Source: Vallitalea sp.
Lineage (GTDB): Bacteria > Bacillota > Clostridia > Lachnospirales > Vallitaleaceae
DNA length: 64,000 nt
Reading direction: 5' to 3'
Assembly: GCA_025210235.1 (NCBI GenBank)
Contig: JAOASG010000015.1
Span: forward strand, 1-64,000
The notes beneath the pieces were generated by a model that was not told the DNA's origin, did not search any database, and saw only the letters and a list, made by a program, of their open reading frames with translations. The position numbers and the translations under genes are program-made. Position 1 is the stretch's first letter. The number at the start of each line of letters is the position of its first letter. Of the stretch, positions 27,222 to 36,134 are shown piece after piece.

Positions 27222-29288
27222 ATGAAGACATTTGCTAAGATGGTTACAAGACATCGAAAACTAGTTTTAATTATTGGCGTCTTGTTACTAATTCCATCGT
27301 TTTATGGATTAGTTAGTACTAGGGTAAATTATGATATACTTACTTATTTACCACAAGAATTAGATTCAATGAAAGGGCAAAAGGTAGTTGATAAAGTTTT
27401 TAATAAGGCAGCTACTGGAATGCTAGTTATTGAAGATATGGAATCAAAAGATATAATTAAATTAAAAGAAAAAATTGATAATATTGAAGGCGTTGAAAAG
27501 ACAATATGGGTAAATGATATGGTAGATATTACAATACCCAAAGAGTTCTTACCAAGTAAAGTAAAAGACGTTTTTTACAGTGAAAATTCAACCCTTATAA
27601 TGATTGAATATACTCATGAGGCAGCGTCTGATGAAACTCAGCAAGCCATTAAAGATATTAGAAGTACTTTAAACAAACAATGTTTTTTAAGTGGTATAGC
27701 AGCAATAATTACAGATACAATAAAATTAGCTGATAAGGAAACTCCAATCTATGTTCTTTTAGCAGTAGTATTAGCAACAATTGTATTAGCTCTTACATTA
27801 GAATCAACAATTGTTCCTTTTATCTTCTTAGTAGCAATAGGAATCGCAATATTGTATAACTTTGGAACAAACATGTTCTTAGGTCAAATATCATATATAA
27901 CAAAATCACTTGCGGCTGTATTACAGTTAGGGGTAACTATGGATTTCTCAATCTTCTTATTACATCGATATGAAGATGAGTTAAAAAGTCACACTGATAA
28001 AGAAAAAGCAATGGCAGTAGCAATTAGAAAAACAGCAACTTCTATAGCAGGTAGTTCTTTAACTACTATAGCAGGATTCTTAGCACTATCAGTTATGAAA
28101 TTAGGGTTAGGAAAAGATATAGGAATTGTTATGGCAAAAGGAGTATTTATAGGTGTAATTTGTACAATTACTATTTTACCAGCGCTTATTCTTACTTTTG
28201 ATAAGGTAATACATAGATTTAATCATGGTACTGTTTTACCTTCTTTTAATCATACTGCTAATTTTGTAACAAAACATTATAAGAAATTTGTTATATTATT
28301 TGTAGTATTGTTTATTCCATTTATCTATGGGAAATCAAATACAAAAGTATATTATAACTTAGATGAATCATTACCTAGAAACTTAGATTCTATTATAGCT
28401 CTTGATAAACTAAAAGAAGAGTTTAATATGACTACAACACATATGATTGTTATAGATGAAGAAGTACCTTCATATAAAGCTAAAGAAATGATTAAAAAAA
28501 TTGAAGAATTACCAGGTATTGAAAAAGTAACTGGATATGATGAATTAGTTGGTCCAGCAATGCCATATGAATTTGTACCAGATAAAGTGACTGAAATATT
28601 TAAAAAAGATGGTTATAACCTTATATTAGTTAACTCTATATATAAAGCTGCTACGGATGAACAAAATCAACAATTACAAGATATTCATGATATAGTTAAA
28701 TCTTATGATCCTGAAGGTATGGTAACAGGGGAAGGTGCTTTAACGAAAGATTTAGTTGAAATGGCAGATATTGATTTTAAAAATGTAAGTTTTGCATCAA
28801 TATTAGCAGTATTCATAATTATTGCGATTGTATTTCGTTCCATTTCAGTTCCAGTTATTTTGGTAGGAGTTATAGAACTTGCAATATTTATTAATATGGG
28901 AATTCCTTATTATACGAATACTACTATCCCATTTATTTCTTCTATAGTAATTGGAACAATACAGTTAGGAGCAACAGTAGATTATGCAATATTACTGACA
29001 ACTAGATTTAGAGAAGAAATTCGTCATGGACATGATAAATTTGAAGCTATGAGAATTAGTCTTGTTGGTTCTACTAAATCTATTGTAACAAGTGCGTTAA
29101 CATTTTTTGGAGCAACAGTAGGTGTAGGATTTATAGCTGATATGGAAATGATAAAAAGTTTAACAAGTATGATATCAAGAGGAGCAATAATTAGTATGTT
29201 CGTAATTTTATTAATGTTACCTGCAATTCTTCTCTTGTGTGAAGGAATCGTTGCAAAAACTAGTAGGAAATGGCGTAGAAATAATTAA
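27222..29288 (+). CDS. MMPL/RND-family transporter
   Basis: 688 aa in two homologous halves, each with one helix, a large external loop, and a five-helix bundle. The SSD-like regions QLGVTMDFSIFLLHRYEDEL and QLGATVDYAILLTTRFREEI match between halves and carry the Asp-Tyr/Phe pair linked to proton coupling. Such exporters in Firmicutes move lipids, glycolipids or hydrophobic compounds. It lies between a TetR gene and a secreted repeat protein, and all three probably act together. RBS GAAAGGA. Confidence 0.9.
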   Translation: MKTFAKMVTRHRKLVLIIGVLLLIPSFYGLVSTRVNYDILTYLPQELDSMKGQKVVDKVFNKAATGMLVIEDMESKDIIKLKEKIDNIEGVEKTIWVNDMVDITIPKEFLPSKVKDVFYSENSTLIMIEYTHEAASDETQQAIKDIRSTLNKQCFLSGIAAIITDTIKLADKETPIYVLLAVVLATIVLALTLESTIVPFIFLVAIGIAILYNFGTNMFLGQISYITKSLAAVLQLGVTMDFSIFLLHRYEDELKSHTDKEKAMAVAIRKTATSIAGSSLTTIAGFLALSVMKLGLGKDIGIVMAKGVFIGVICTITILPALILTFDKVIHRFNHGTVLPSFNHTANFVTKHYKKFVILFVVLFIPFIYGKSNTKVYYNLDESLPRNLDSIIALDKLKEEFNMTTTHMIVIDEEVPSYKAKEMIKKIEELPGIEKVTGYDELVGPAMPYEFVPDKVTEIFKKDGYNLILVNSIYKAATDEQNQQLQDIHDIVKSYDPEGMVTGEGALTKDLVEMADIDFKNVSFASILAVFIIIAIVFRSISVPVILVGVIELAIFINMGIPYYTNTTIPFISSIVIGTIQLGATVDYAILLTTRFREEIRHGHDKFEAMRISLVGSTKSIVTSALTFFGATVGVGFIADMEMIKSLTSMISRGAIISMFVILLMLPAILLLCEGIVAKTSRKWRRNN

Positions 29289-29304
29289 TAAAGAATTAGA
29301 ATCA

Positions 29305-29324
29305 TTAATTTTGCAATTACCTAA
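29305..29324 (+). repeat. intergenic TTTTGCAATTAC element, copy upstream of the heptad-repeat gene
   Basis: TTAATTTTGCAATTACCTAA. The core ends 37 nt before ATG 29358, inside the 69-nt gap of an apparent operon. Confidence 0.75.
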
Positions 29325-29357
29325 AAAGTAATTAATAACTGAAAGGATTGATATATT

Positions 29358-31379
29358 ATGAATAAAAGAGTAAAGAAAATATGTAGTTTAAGTATGGTTG
29401 TATTGTTAGGTACTAGTAGTATTTCATTTGCGGCTGATAATCACATAACAAAAGATGAAACTGTATATGTAAATTTATCTACAAATGGAGAAGTTAAAAA
29501 GATTATAGTAAGCGATAGAATTCATTCTGATTTAGCTGGTCAAAAGATTAGCGATAGCTCTTTACTAAGTAATATAAAAAATATTAAAGGTGAAGAAATA
29601 CCACAGATAGATGGGGAAAATATTACTTGGGAATTAGAAGGAAATGATTTATATTATCAAGGAAATATTGAAAAAGAAGTTCCTATAGAAATAAAAGTAA
29701 ATTATTATCTTGATGGTACAAAAATTGAACCGGCTGATTTAGCAGGGAAAACTGGTAAAATTAAAATAGAAATAGAAGCTATTAATAAACAAAAACATCA
29801 AATTGATATAAATGGTAAGAAAAAAGATATTTACACACCTTTTGTAGTGACTTCTTTAGTTACTCTTAAAGATGATATTTTTTCAAATGTTAAGGTTAAT
29901 ACAGGGAGATTAATAAGCGATGGTAATAATCAAATAGTTACTTATATAGCAGTACCTGGTTTAAAAGATATGTTACCTAAAGATGTAGTAGATGCAGATA
30001 TACCAGACAAATTAATTATAGAAGCTGATGCAGAAGAGTTCGAATTAAGTTCAATTATGTCAATGGTAACATGTGAGTTACCAGATTTTGATAAAGAAGG
30101 CGATATGGGCGAATTTAATGAAAATATGGATTCTATTGATGAATTAGTATCTGCTTCAAATAAATTAAAAGATGGTGCCAATACTTTAGCAAAAGGACAA
30201 ACAGAATTAGCTACTAATCTTGTCAAATTTAAATCTGGTTTGGAAGAATTAAGTAATGGAAGTAATAAATTACTTAATGGTGTTGGACAGTTATCAACAG
30301 GAATAGATGGAGCATATCAAGGTGCTAATAAAGTATCTGAAGGTATGAAATTATTTATTAGTAGTACAGATAAATTCGGTAAAGGTGCTAATGCTTTTGG
30401 AACAGGAGCTCAAACTTTTGCAACAAAATCTGGAGAGTTTGCTGCTGGAGCATTAAAAGTTGCTGGTGGTTTAGGAAAATTAACAAGTAGCACTGCAAAA
30501 CTAGAAGCAGGAGCAAAATCATTAACAGGTGGAACAGATAAATTAATTAAAGGTGAAGCTCAAATAACTAATGGTGTGTCAGCTAGTTTAAAGGGAGTAC
30601 AAGGTTTAATCTTAGCAGTTTCAAAACAAGATCCTAAAAACCCTATGTTAACTACATTAAAACAAATTGAAGCTGGTTTAAAAGCGGTTGAAAAAGGTTC
30701 TAATGATTTATCAACAGGGCTAAGTAATCTTAAAAAAGGGCAACAAAAATTAACTGCTGGATTAGGAGAGCTTAATAAAGGAACACAAGGTATTAAAGAT
30801 GCTGCAAGTTTATTAGATGCTGGAAGCAAAGGACTTAAAGAAGGTTCTACAAAATTAATAGAAACAGCAGGTATGTTAGATAGTGGATCAAAACAAATAG
30901 TTGGTGGTTCTACTAAGTTAGTAGAAGGTTCAAAAGCTGTAAGTGATGGTTTAGGAAAATTATCAAATGGTTCAAAAGCTTTAGTAGCAGGAAAAGATAA
31001 ATTACAAAAAGGTAATAAAGATTTATTACAAGCTGCTAATTTACTAGTTAATGGTTCAATCAAATTAAAAGATGGAGCAAATAAACTTAGTGTTAACATG
31101 AATAAATTCCATCAAGAAGGTATTAATAAATTATCTAATACATTAAGTGAAAAAACAGAGTCATTAGATGAAGTATTAGAGATTAAAGATGAAATAATAA
31201 AACTCTCAGAAGAATATAATAACTTTACTGGAATAGAAGAGAACATGGATGGTTCTGTTAAGTTTATTATGAAAACTGATGAAATTAAAAAACCTAAAGT
31301 AGAAGTAAAACAAGAAAAACAAGACGAAAAAGAAGACAAAGGATTCTTTGGCTGGTTAAAAGGATTATTTGGTAAATAG
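29358..31379 (+). CDS. secreted heptad-repeat protein, probable partner of the MMPL exporter
   Basis: 673 aa. Signal peptide (about 1-26, ending SFAA). A beta-rich region follows (about 30-245). Then comes a long run (about 255-590) of repeats of the form L-x-x-G-x-x-x-L-x-x-G (SNGSNKLLNGVGQLSTGI and so on), the X-X-X-L-X-X-G heptad pattern of YhgE/Pip-type proteins. The C terminus has an acidic/basic linker and an amphipathic FFGWLKGLFGK tail. Unlike YhgE/Pip it lacks multiple C-terminal membrane helices. It probably forms a periplasm-like extension for the exporter; that is inference from context. Confidence 0.75.
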   Translation: MNKRVKKICSLSMVVLLGTSSISFAADNHITKDETVYVNLSTNGEVKKIIVSDRIHSDLAGQKISDSSLLSNIKNIKGEEIPQIDGENITWELEGNDLYYQGNIEKEVPIEIKVNYYLDGTKIEPADLAGKTGKIKIEIEAINKQKHQIDINGKKKDIYTPFVVTSLVTLKDDIFSNVKVNTGRLISDGNNQIVTYIAVPGLKDMLPKDVVDADIPDKLIIEADAEEFELSSIMSMVTCELPDFDKEGDMGEFNENMDSIDELVSASNKLKDGANTLAKGQTELATNLVKFKSGLEELSNGSNKLLNGVGQLSTGIDGAYQGANKVSEGMKLFISSTDKFGKGANAFGTGAQTFATKSGEFAAGALKVAGGLGKLTSSTAKLEAGAKSLTGGTDKLIKGEAQITNGVSASLKGVQGLILAVSKQDPKNPMLTTLKQIEAGLKAVEKGSNDLSTGLSNLKKGQQKLTAGLGELNKGTQGIKDAASLLDAGSKGLKEGSTKLIETAGMLDSGSKQIVGGSTKLVEGSKAVSDGLGKLSNGSKALVAGKDKLQKGNKDLLQAANLLVNGSIKLKDGANKLSVNMNKFHQEGINKLSNTLSEKTESLDEVLEIKDEIIKLSEEYNNFTGIEENMDGSVKFIMKTDEIKKPKVEVKQEKQDEKEDKGFFGWLKGLFGK

Positions 31380-31397
31380 ATAAGTTAAAAGTTAATT

Positions 31398-31430
31398 AAA
31401 AAAGACGCCTTAAACAGGCGTCTTTTTTAA
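31398..31430 (+). terminator. terminator of the tetR-MMPL-repeat protein operon
   Basis: AAAAAAGACGCCT (31398-31410) pairs perfectly with AGGCGTCTTTTTT (31416-31428), loop TAAAC. Confidence 0.95.
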
Positions 31431-31445
31431 TGTATACAGTACAAG

Positions 31446-31482
31446 ACGGTCGTAGACGAATAGATATTAAAAATTCGTCTAC
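31446..31482 (+). repeat. ACGGTCGTAGA element with hairpin, copy 2
   Basis: ACGGTCGTAGA at 31446-31456. Arms GTAGACGAAT (31452-31461) and ATTCGTCTAC (31473-31482) pair perfectly around an 11-nt AT-rich loop. Same layout as the copy at 8231. Confidence 0.55.
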
Positions 31483-31684
31483 TAGGCTAGTATAATGCTA
31501 TCTAGCTTACCAAAACCAATAGCTGTCAAAAAAAGATTAAAGAGATAGCATCTACGGAAGAATGCCATAAATTTTCATGCGTTGCCCTACTTTTGAATTA
31601 AATATTGTAGTCTCAATCGATAAAAATATGGTATAATAATGTGAATAAAGAGCAATTATCAATTATTTAACATATTGTATTATA
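31483..31684. other. gene-free stretch before murB
   Basis: Between the terminator and murB (31380-31748) there is no credible gene. The stretch holds the ACGGTCGTAGA hairpin, a wider inverted repeat (ATGCTATCT at 31496 with AGATAGCAT ending near 31551), and a TATAAT-like box (GGTATAAT near 31630) that could start murB transcription. The folded part matches no riboswitch I recognise. Confidence 0.4.
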
Positions 31685-31713
31685 GAATCAACTGAATGTA
31701 GTTTTGCAATTAC
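31669..31713 (+). repeat. extended intergenic TTTTGCAATTAC element, copy upstream of murB
   Basis: The longest form: AACATATTGTATTA, then AGAATCAACTGAATG, then TAGTTTTGCAATTAC. It matches 49539-49583 with one difference. The core ends 35 nt before ATG 31749. Confidence 0.85.
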
Positions 31714-31748
31714 TTTTATTTAAAAAGTATATATGAAAGGACGTATAT

Positions 31749-32660
31749 ATGAATATAGAAAATATTATTCATGAATTAAATAAGGGAGTAGATAAAAAAA
31801 ATATTTATCTAGATGAAAAAATGTCAAAACATACAACTTTTAAAGTTGGAGGTAATGCGGATGTTTTTGTATGTCCCAATAATATTAAAGAATTATCTCA
31901 CGTAATAAAAGTATGTAATATATTAGATGTACCTTATTTTGTAATTGGAAATGGTAGTAATATAATAGTAAAAGATAATGGATTTAGAGGAGTAATAATA
32001 CAGGTCTATAAAAATCTAAGTGATGTGTGTATTAAAGATGGAACAATAGTTGCAGGTGCTGGTATAATGTTATCAAAACTAGCAAAAATAATTGCAGAAG
32101 AAAGCTTAGAAGGCTTTGAATTTGCGTCAGGTATACCTGGTACACTAGGAGGCGCTATATACATGAATGCTGGAGCATATGGTGGGGATATGTCCCAGGT
32201 ACTTGTTTCAGCTGATGTAGTAGATCAACAAGGTAACATTATAACTTTAACAAGAGACGAATTAAAATTAGGATATAGAACAAGTATACTTCAACAATCA
32301 AATCATATTGTAGTTAGTGGGGTTTTAAAGTGTGAAAGAGGTAATAAAGATACAATAGCTTGTTTAATACAAAATCTGAATAATAAAAGAAAAGAAAAAC
32401 AACCTCTGAATTTCCCTAGTGCTGGAAGTACATTTAAAAGACCAGAAGGCTATTATGCAGGAAAATTAATAATGGATAGTGGTCTAAGAGGTTATAAAAT
32501 AGGAGATGCTCAAGTATCTGAAAAACATTGTGGTTTTATTATTAATAAAGGAAATGCTACAGCAAATGATATTATTAGTCTTATTAACTATGTTAAAGTT
32601 AATGTTGAAGATAAGTTTGGAGTTGAATTACAAACAGAAGTTAAAATAATCGGAGAATAG
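31749..32660 (+). CDS. murB: UDP-N-acetylenolpyruvoylglucosamine reductase
   Basis: 303 aa, type II MurB length. It reduces UDP-GlcNAc-enolpyruvate to UDP-MurNAc using NADPH and FAD, in cytoplasmic peptidoglycan precursor synthesis. FAD-binding landmarks are VGGNADVFV, GNGSNIIVKD and the PGTLGGAIYMNAGAYGG loop. The catalytic Ser lies in SAGSTFKRP, and the C-terminal Glu in QTEVKIIGE. RBS GAAAGGA. It starts the murB-rapZ-yvcK-whiA-hpr block. Confidence 0.96.
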   Translation: MNIENIIHELNKGVDKKNIYLDEKMSKHTTFKVGGNADVFVCPNNIKELSHVIKVCNILDVPYFVIGNGSNIIVKDNGFRGVIIQVYKNLSDVCIKDGTIVAGAGIMLSKLAKIIAEESLEGFEFASGIPGTLGGAIYMNAGAYGGDMSQVLVSADVVDQQGNIITLTRDELKLGYRTSILQQSNHIVVSGVLKCERGNKDTIACLIQNLNNKRKEKQPLNFPSAGSTFKRPEGYYAGKLIMDSGLRGYKIGDAQVSEKHCGFIINKGNATANDIISLINYVKVNVEDKFGVELQTEVKIIGE

Positions 32661-32669
32661 ATTTTTAGG

Positions 32670-32688
32670 CAATTTTGCAATTACTTAG
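32670..32688 (+). repeat. intergenic TTTTGCAATTAC element, copy upstream of rapZ
   Basis: CAATTTTGCAATTACTTAG. The core ends 33 nt before the rapZ start at 32718, inside the murB-rapZ gap. Confidence 0.75.
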
Positions 32689-32717
32689 AATAATAATAAC
32701 TTGGAAGGATGAAGCTA

Positions 32718-33590
32718 ATGCGATTTACAATTGTTACAGGAATGTCTGGTGCGGGTAAAAGTAATTCATTAAAAATGTTAGAAGATATGGGCTTTTTTTG
32801 TGTTGATAATTTACCACCAGTATTAATTAATAAATTTGCACAGATTTGTTTTAGTCCAGATTCTGGAATAGATAAAGTCGCTTTAGGAATTGACATTAGA
32901 GGTGGAAACCTTTTTGCAGAGCTTATTAATGAAATTAAAAATTTGGAAAATAAAGGATATGAACTTGAAGTTTTATTTCTTGATGCTAATGATGAAACTT
33001 TAATAAAAAGATTTAAGGAAACAAGAAGAAAACATCCTCTTGTCGCAGAAGGTAGAATACAGCATGGTATAGAACAAGAAAGAGAATTACTTATAGAAGC
33101 AAAGAAAAGAGCTAATTATATTATCGATACAAGCAATTTATTAACAAGAGAATTAAAAACTGAATTAGCTAAAATATTTATAGAAGGCAAAAAATATGAA
33201 AACTTAATTATTACTGTTTTATCATTTGGATTTAAATATGGAATACCTTCAGATGCAGACTTAGTTTTTGACGTAAGGTTTATTCCGAATCCATTTTATA
33301 TATTAGAGTTAAAAGAGAAAACTGGTAATGATAAAGAGATTAGAGATTATGTTATGCAATGGGAAGTAGCTAATAAATTTCTTGATAAGTTAGATGATAT
33401 GATTAATTTTTTAATACCTAATTATATTCAAGAAGGGAAAAATCAATTAGTTATTGGAATTGGTTGTACAGGGGGAAAACATAGATCTGTTACATTAGCT
33501 AATGAATTATATAATAGATTACTTAAGCAAGATTATAGTTCAAATATATATCATAGAGATATAGATCAAGATACAAAAAGAAAAAAATAA
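32718..33590 (+). CDS. rapZ: RNase adapter / nucleotide-binding protein RapZ (YvcJ)
   Basis: 290 aa. Walker A GMSGAGKS at 8-15 and a C-terminal domain with [12 protein letters not shown]. RapZ-type proteins bind nucleotides; in Escherichia coli RapZ tunes GlmS via RNA and UDP-GlcNAc. The Firmicutes homologue YvcJ is less well understood. ATG 32718 is preferred because GGAAGGA (32703-32709) lies eight nt upstream; an in-frame ATG at 32709 overlaps that RBS. Confidence 0.95.
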   Translation: MRFTIVTGMSGAGKSNSLKMLEDMGFFCVDNLPPVLINKFAQICFSPDSGIDKVALGIDIRGGNLFAELINEIKNLENKGYELEVLFLDANDETLIKRFKETRRKHPLVAEGRIQHGIEQERELLIEAKKRANYIIDTSNLLTRELKTELAKIFIEGKKYENLIITVLSFGFKYGIPSDADLVFDVRFIPNPFYILELKEKTGNDKEIRDYVMQWEVANKFLDKLDDMINFLIPNYIQEGKNQLVIGIGCTGGKHRSVTLANELYNRLLKQDYSSNIYHRDIDQDTKRKK

Positions 33591-33603
33591 GAGGTGTAAT
33601 TTT

Positions 33604-33622
33604 CAATTTTGTAATTATCTAA
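33604..33622 (+). repeat. intergenic TTTTGCAATTAC element, diverged copy upstream of yvcK
   Basis: CAATTTTGTAATTATCTAA. The core ends 27 nt before ATG 33646. Confidence 0.6.
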
Positions 33623-33645
33623 TATTTTTTACGGGAGGGAGATAG

Positions 33646-34617
33646 ATGGAAGATATTAAAATAGTAACAATGGGTGGAGGAACAGGTTTATCTACTATGT
33701 TAAGAGGACTAAAAAAATATACAGATAATCTAACTGCAGTAGTTACTGTTTCTGATAATGGGGGTAGTTCAGGTATCCTTCGTAGGGAATTGGATATGTT
33801 ACCTCCAGGAGATATTCGCAACTGTATATTGGCTCTAGCAGAAACAGAACCTATTATGGAAAAGGTTTTTCAGTATAGATTTACAGAAGGTAGTCTTAAT
33901 GGGCAAAATTTAGGGAATCTTTTTTTAGCAGCACTAAATGGGATTTTTGGGAGTTTTGAACAAGCTATTGAAAAAACTAGTGAGGTATTAGCAGTAAAAG
34001 GCAAAGTGCTCCCAGTTACAATAGAAAAAGTAGGGTTATGCGCATTATATGAAGATAATGATATTGTTGAAGGTGAATGTGAAATTGTTCAAACGTGTAA
34101 AAATGAAAGAAAAAGGATTAAAGATGTATGGTTAAAGCCTATGAATCCTAAACCTTATTATAAAGTTATTGAAGCTATTAATAAAGCTGATATAATGGTT
34201 CTTGGACCAGGAAGTTTATATACAAGTATTATACCTAATCTATTGGTTAACGGTATATCTGAGGCAATAAGACAGTCAAAACCTACATTTATTTATATTA
34301 GTAATATAATGACTCAGCCCGGAGAAACAGATAATTATAATTTGATGGATCATGTTAATGTTATTGAAAAATATCTAGGAAAAGATATAATAGATTATAT
34401 TATAGTAAATAACCAAGACATACCTAAAGACATCTTAAAACTATATATTGAAGATGATGCTATACCAGTTACATATAATAAAGAAAAATTAAAAGATAAA
34501 AATATAAAAGTAATAGAAACACCGCTATTAAAGATACTAAAAGAGACTACTTTAATTAGGCATAATTCTGATAAACTTGCAGAAGTTATTGTTTCTATAG
34601 TTAAGAACCTTCATTAG
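33646..34617 (+). CDS. yvcK: gluconeogenesis factor YvcK (CofD-like)
   Basis: 323 aa CofD/YvcK-fold protein. Landmarks: TMGGGTGLSTMLRGLKKYTDNLTAVVTVSDNGGSSG at the N terminus, PPGDIRNCILALAE, and LGPGSLYTSIIPNLL. YvcK binds UDP-sugars and affects cell shape and growth on gluconeogenic carbon sources in Bacillus. GGGAGGGAG is the RBS. It lies between rapZ and whiA, the conserved order in Firmicutes. Confidence 0.95.
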   Translation: MEDIKIVTMGGGTGLSTMLRGLKKYTDNLTAVVTVSDNGGSSGILRRELDMLPPGDIRNCILALAETEPIMEKVFQYRFTEGSLNGQNLGNLFLAALNGIFGSFEQAIEKTSEVLAVKGKVLPVTIEKVGLCALYEDNDIVEGECEIVQTCKNERKRIKDVWLKPMNPKPYYKVIEAINKADIMVLGPGSLYTSIIPNLLVNGISEAIRQSKPTFIYISNIMTQPGETDNYNLMDHVNVIEKYLGKDIIDYIIVNNQDIPKDILKLYIEDDAIPVTYNKEKLKDKNIKVIETPLLKILKETTLIRHNSDKLAEVIVSIVKNLH

Positions 34618-34743
34618 ATAATTGAAGTTACTTTTTTAGAATTTTTTATAAAATGTAACTATAAATTATAAGTGTTACAATTTGCCTATGTAATAAAATG
34701 TAGAATATTGGGTAAAATAATTTGAATGATAGGGTGTGATTAT

Positions 34744-35730
34744 ATGTCTTTTTCTTCTACAGTAAAAGAAGAATTATCGAGGCATATTGGCAGTGGAAGG
34801 CATTGTAAAATTGCTGAAATAGCAGCTATAATTAATATATGTGGTAAAATAAAAGTAATTAGTAACAATGAAATAACAATAAAGGTTCAGACTGAAAATG
34901 CAGCAGTTGCAAGAAAGTACTTTACATTGTTGAAAAAAACATTTAATATTAATGTTGAGGTATTAATACGTAAAAATACTCAGTTAAAAAAAAGCAGAAC
35001 ATATATCATGTATATTACAAATGCAACTCAAGCTCTTAAAATATTAAAGTCAATAGGTATTGCAGAGTCAGGAGAAGATGGAAGAATTCATATTGTTCAA
35101 AGGATTAACCCTTTAATCGTTCAAAGCACATGTTGTAAAAGAGCATATATTAGAGGCGCTTTTTTAGGTAGTGGTTCATTAAGTGATCCAGAAAAAACGT
35201 ATCATCTAGAATTTGTAAGTCAAGATAAAAGCCAAAGTGAAGATTTAAGAAATTTAATTAATTCATTTGGTATGGAATCTAAAACAATTATGAGAAAGCG
35301 TTATTATATTACATATCTAAAAGAAGGATCTCAAATTGTTGACTTATTAAATATAATGGAAGCACATGTTGCACTAATGGATTTAGAAAACGTTAGAATT
35401 CTTAAAGAAATGAGAAATAATGTTAATAGAATTGTTAATTGTGAAACTGCAAATTTAAGGAAGACAGTATCTGCTGCTGTTAGACAAGTAGAAGATATTA
35501 AATATATAGATAAAACTGTAGGTCTTAATTCTTTACCAGAGCCCTTAGAAGAAGTTGCTAGAATTCGTTTGGAATATACATCAGCTACTTTAAAGGAGTT
35601 AGGTACATTTCTGGATCCACCTGTTGGTAAATCCGGAGTTAATCATCGATTAAGAAAAATTAGCAATATTGCTGAGAAGCTAAGAGATAAAAGGGAGGAT
35701 AATTATGATACAGAAAAAAATAACAGTTAA
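34744..35730 (+). CDS. whiA: DNA-binding protein WhiA
   Basis: 328 aa. An N-terminal LAGLIDADG-like domain (about 1-200, with RAYIRGAFLGSGSLSDPEKTYHLEF) is followed by a C-terminal helix-turn-helix (LEYTSATLKELGTFLDPPVGKSGVNHRLRKI). It is linked to division and chromosome segregation in Firmicutes and is a sporulation regulator in actinomycetes. ATG 34744 follows AGGGTGTG; the in-frame ATG at 34726 precedes that RBS. It overlaps the HPr-like gene by 26 bases. Confidence 0.95.
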   Translation: MSFSSTVKEELSRHIGSGRHCKIAEIAAIINICGKIKVISNNEITIKVQTENAAVARKYFTLLKKTFNINVEVLIRKNTQLKKSRTYIMYITNATQALKILKSIGIAESGEDGRIHIVQRINPLIVQSTCCKRAYIRGAFLGSGSLSDPEKTYHLEFVSQDKSQSEDLRNLINSFGMESKTIMRKRYYITYLKEGSQIVDLLNIMEAHVALMDLENVRILKEMRNNVNRIVNCETANLRKTVSAAVRQVEDIKYIDKTVGLNSLPEPLEEVARIRLEYTSATLKELGTFLDPPVGKSGVNHRLRKISNIAEKLRDKREDNYDTEKNNS

Positions 35731-35962
35731 AATTGCTTCAGGGCTTGAAGCAAGACCAGTTGCTTTATTTGTACAAGTTGCTAGTCAATTTGAAAGTAAT
35801 ATTTATGTGGAAATTCAAAATAAAAAAGTCAATGCAAAAAGTATCATGGGTATGATGTCATTAGGTATTTTAGAAGGAGAAGAAATTATAATATCTGCAG
35901 ACGGATCAGATCAAGAAAAAGCAGTTAATGAGCTGGAAAAATATTTAAGTGAAGATAAATAA
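35705..35962 (+). CDS. HPr-like (Crh-type) protein with Glu in place of His15
   Basis: 85 aa HPr fold. The usual phosphocarrier site G-L-H-A-R-P reads GLEARP, with Glu exactly at position 15, so PTS phosphotransfer at His15 is impossible. Ser46 is present in AKSIMGMMSLGI, the target of HprK. This parallels Crh of Bacillus, which has Gln15 and acts only as a CcpA corepressor or regulator. RBS AGGGAGG lies inside whiA, which it overlaps. A regulatory rather than transport role is inferred. Confidence 0.9.
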   Translation: MIQKKITVKIASGLEARPVALFVQVASQFESNIYVEIQNKKVNAKSIMGMMSLGILEGEEIIISADGSDQEKAVNELEKYLSEDK

Positions 35963-35969
35963 TTATTCT

Positions 35970-36010
35970 AACAAAACAAAGATGCAGAAATGTATCTTTG
36001 TTTTGTTATA
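35970..36010 (+). terminator. terminator of the murB-whiA-hpr block
   Basis: AACAAAACAAAGAT (35970-35983) pairs perfectly with ATCTTTGTTTTGTT (35994-36007). The tail after the stem is not a long T run, but the descending arm is T-rich. Confidence 0.75.
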
Positions 36011-36093
36011 GGGCATTGAAAATTCCTTTCCAAAACTAACCATAATATACAGATTTAATATGTGAAATACTAATATAAAGTATAGCGTAGATA

Positions 36094-36111
36094 AGTAATT
36101 CAATTATCTAA
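36094..36111 (+). repeat. intergenic TTTTGCAATTAC element, weak copy upstream of the binding lipoprotein
   Basis: AAGTAATTCAATTATCTAA-like sequence keeping CAATTATCTAA. The core ends 27 nt before ATG 36135. This is a low-similarity copy. Confidence 0.35.
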
Positions 36112-36134
36112 TGTTAGCGAAGGGAATTATTATA

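Noticed and set aside
30560..31099. 179-codon open frame on the - strand inside the heptad-repeat gene
   Set aside because: It is produced by the regular repeats of the + strand gene and shows the same periodicity.
31483..31600. A c-di-GMP or similar riboswitch before murB
   Set aside because: Pairing is visible, but the conserved core of known riboswitches is not, and it is followed by a separate leader.
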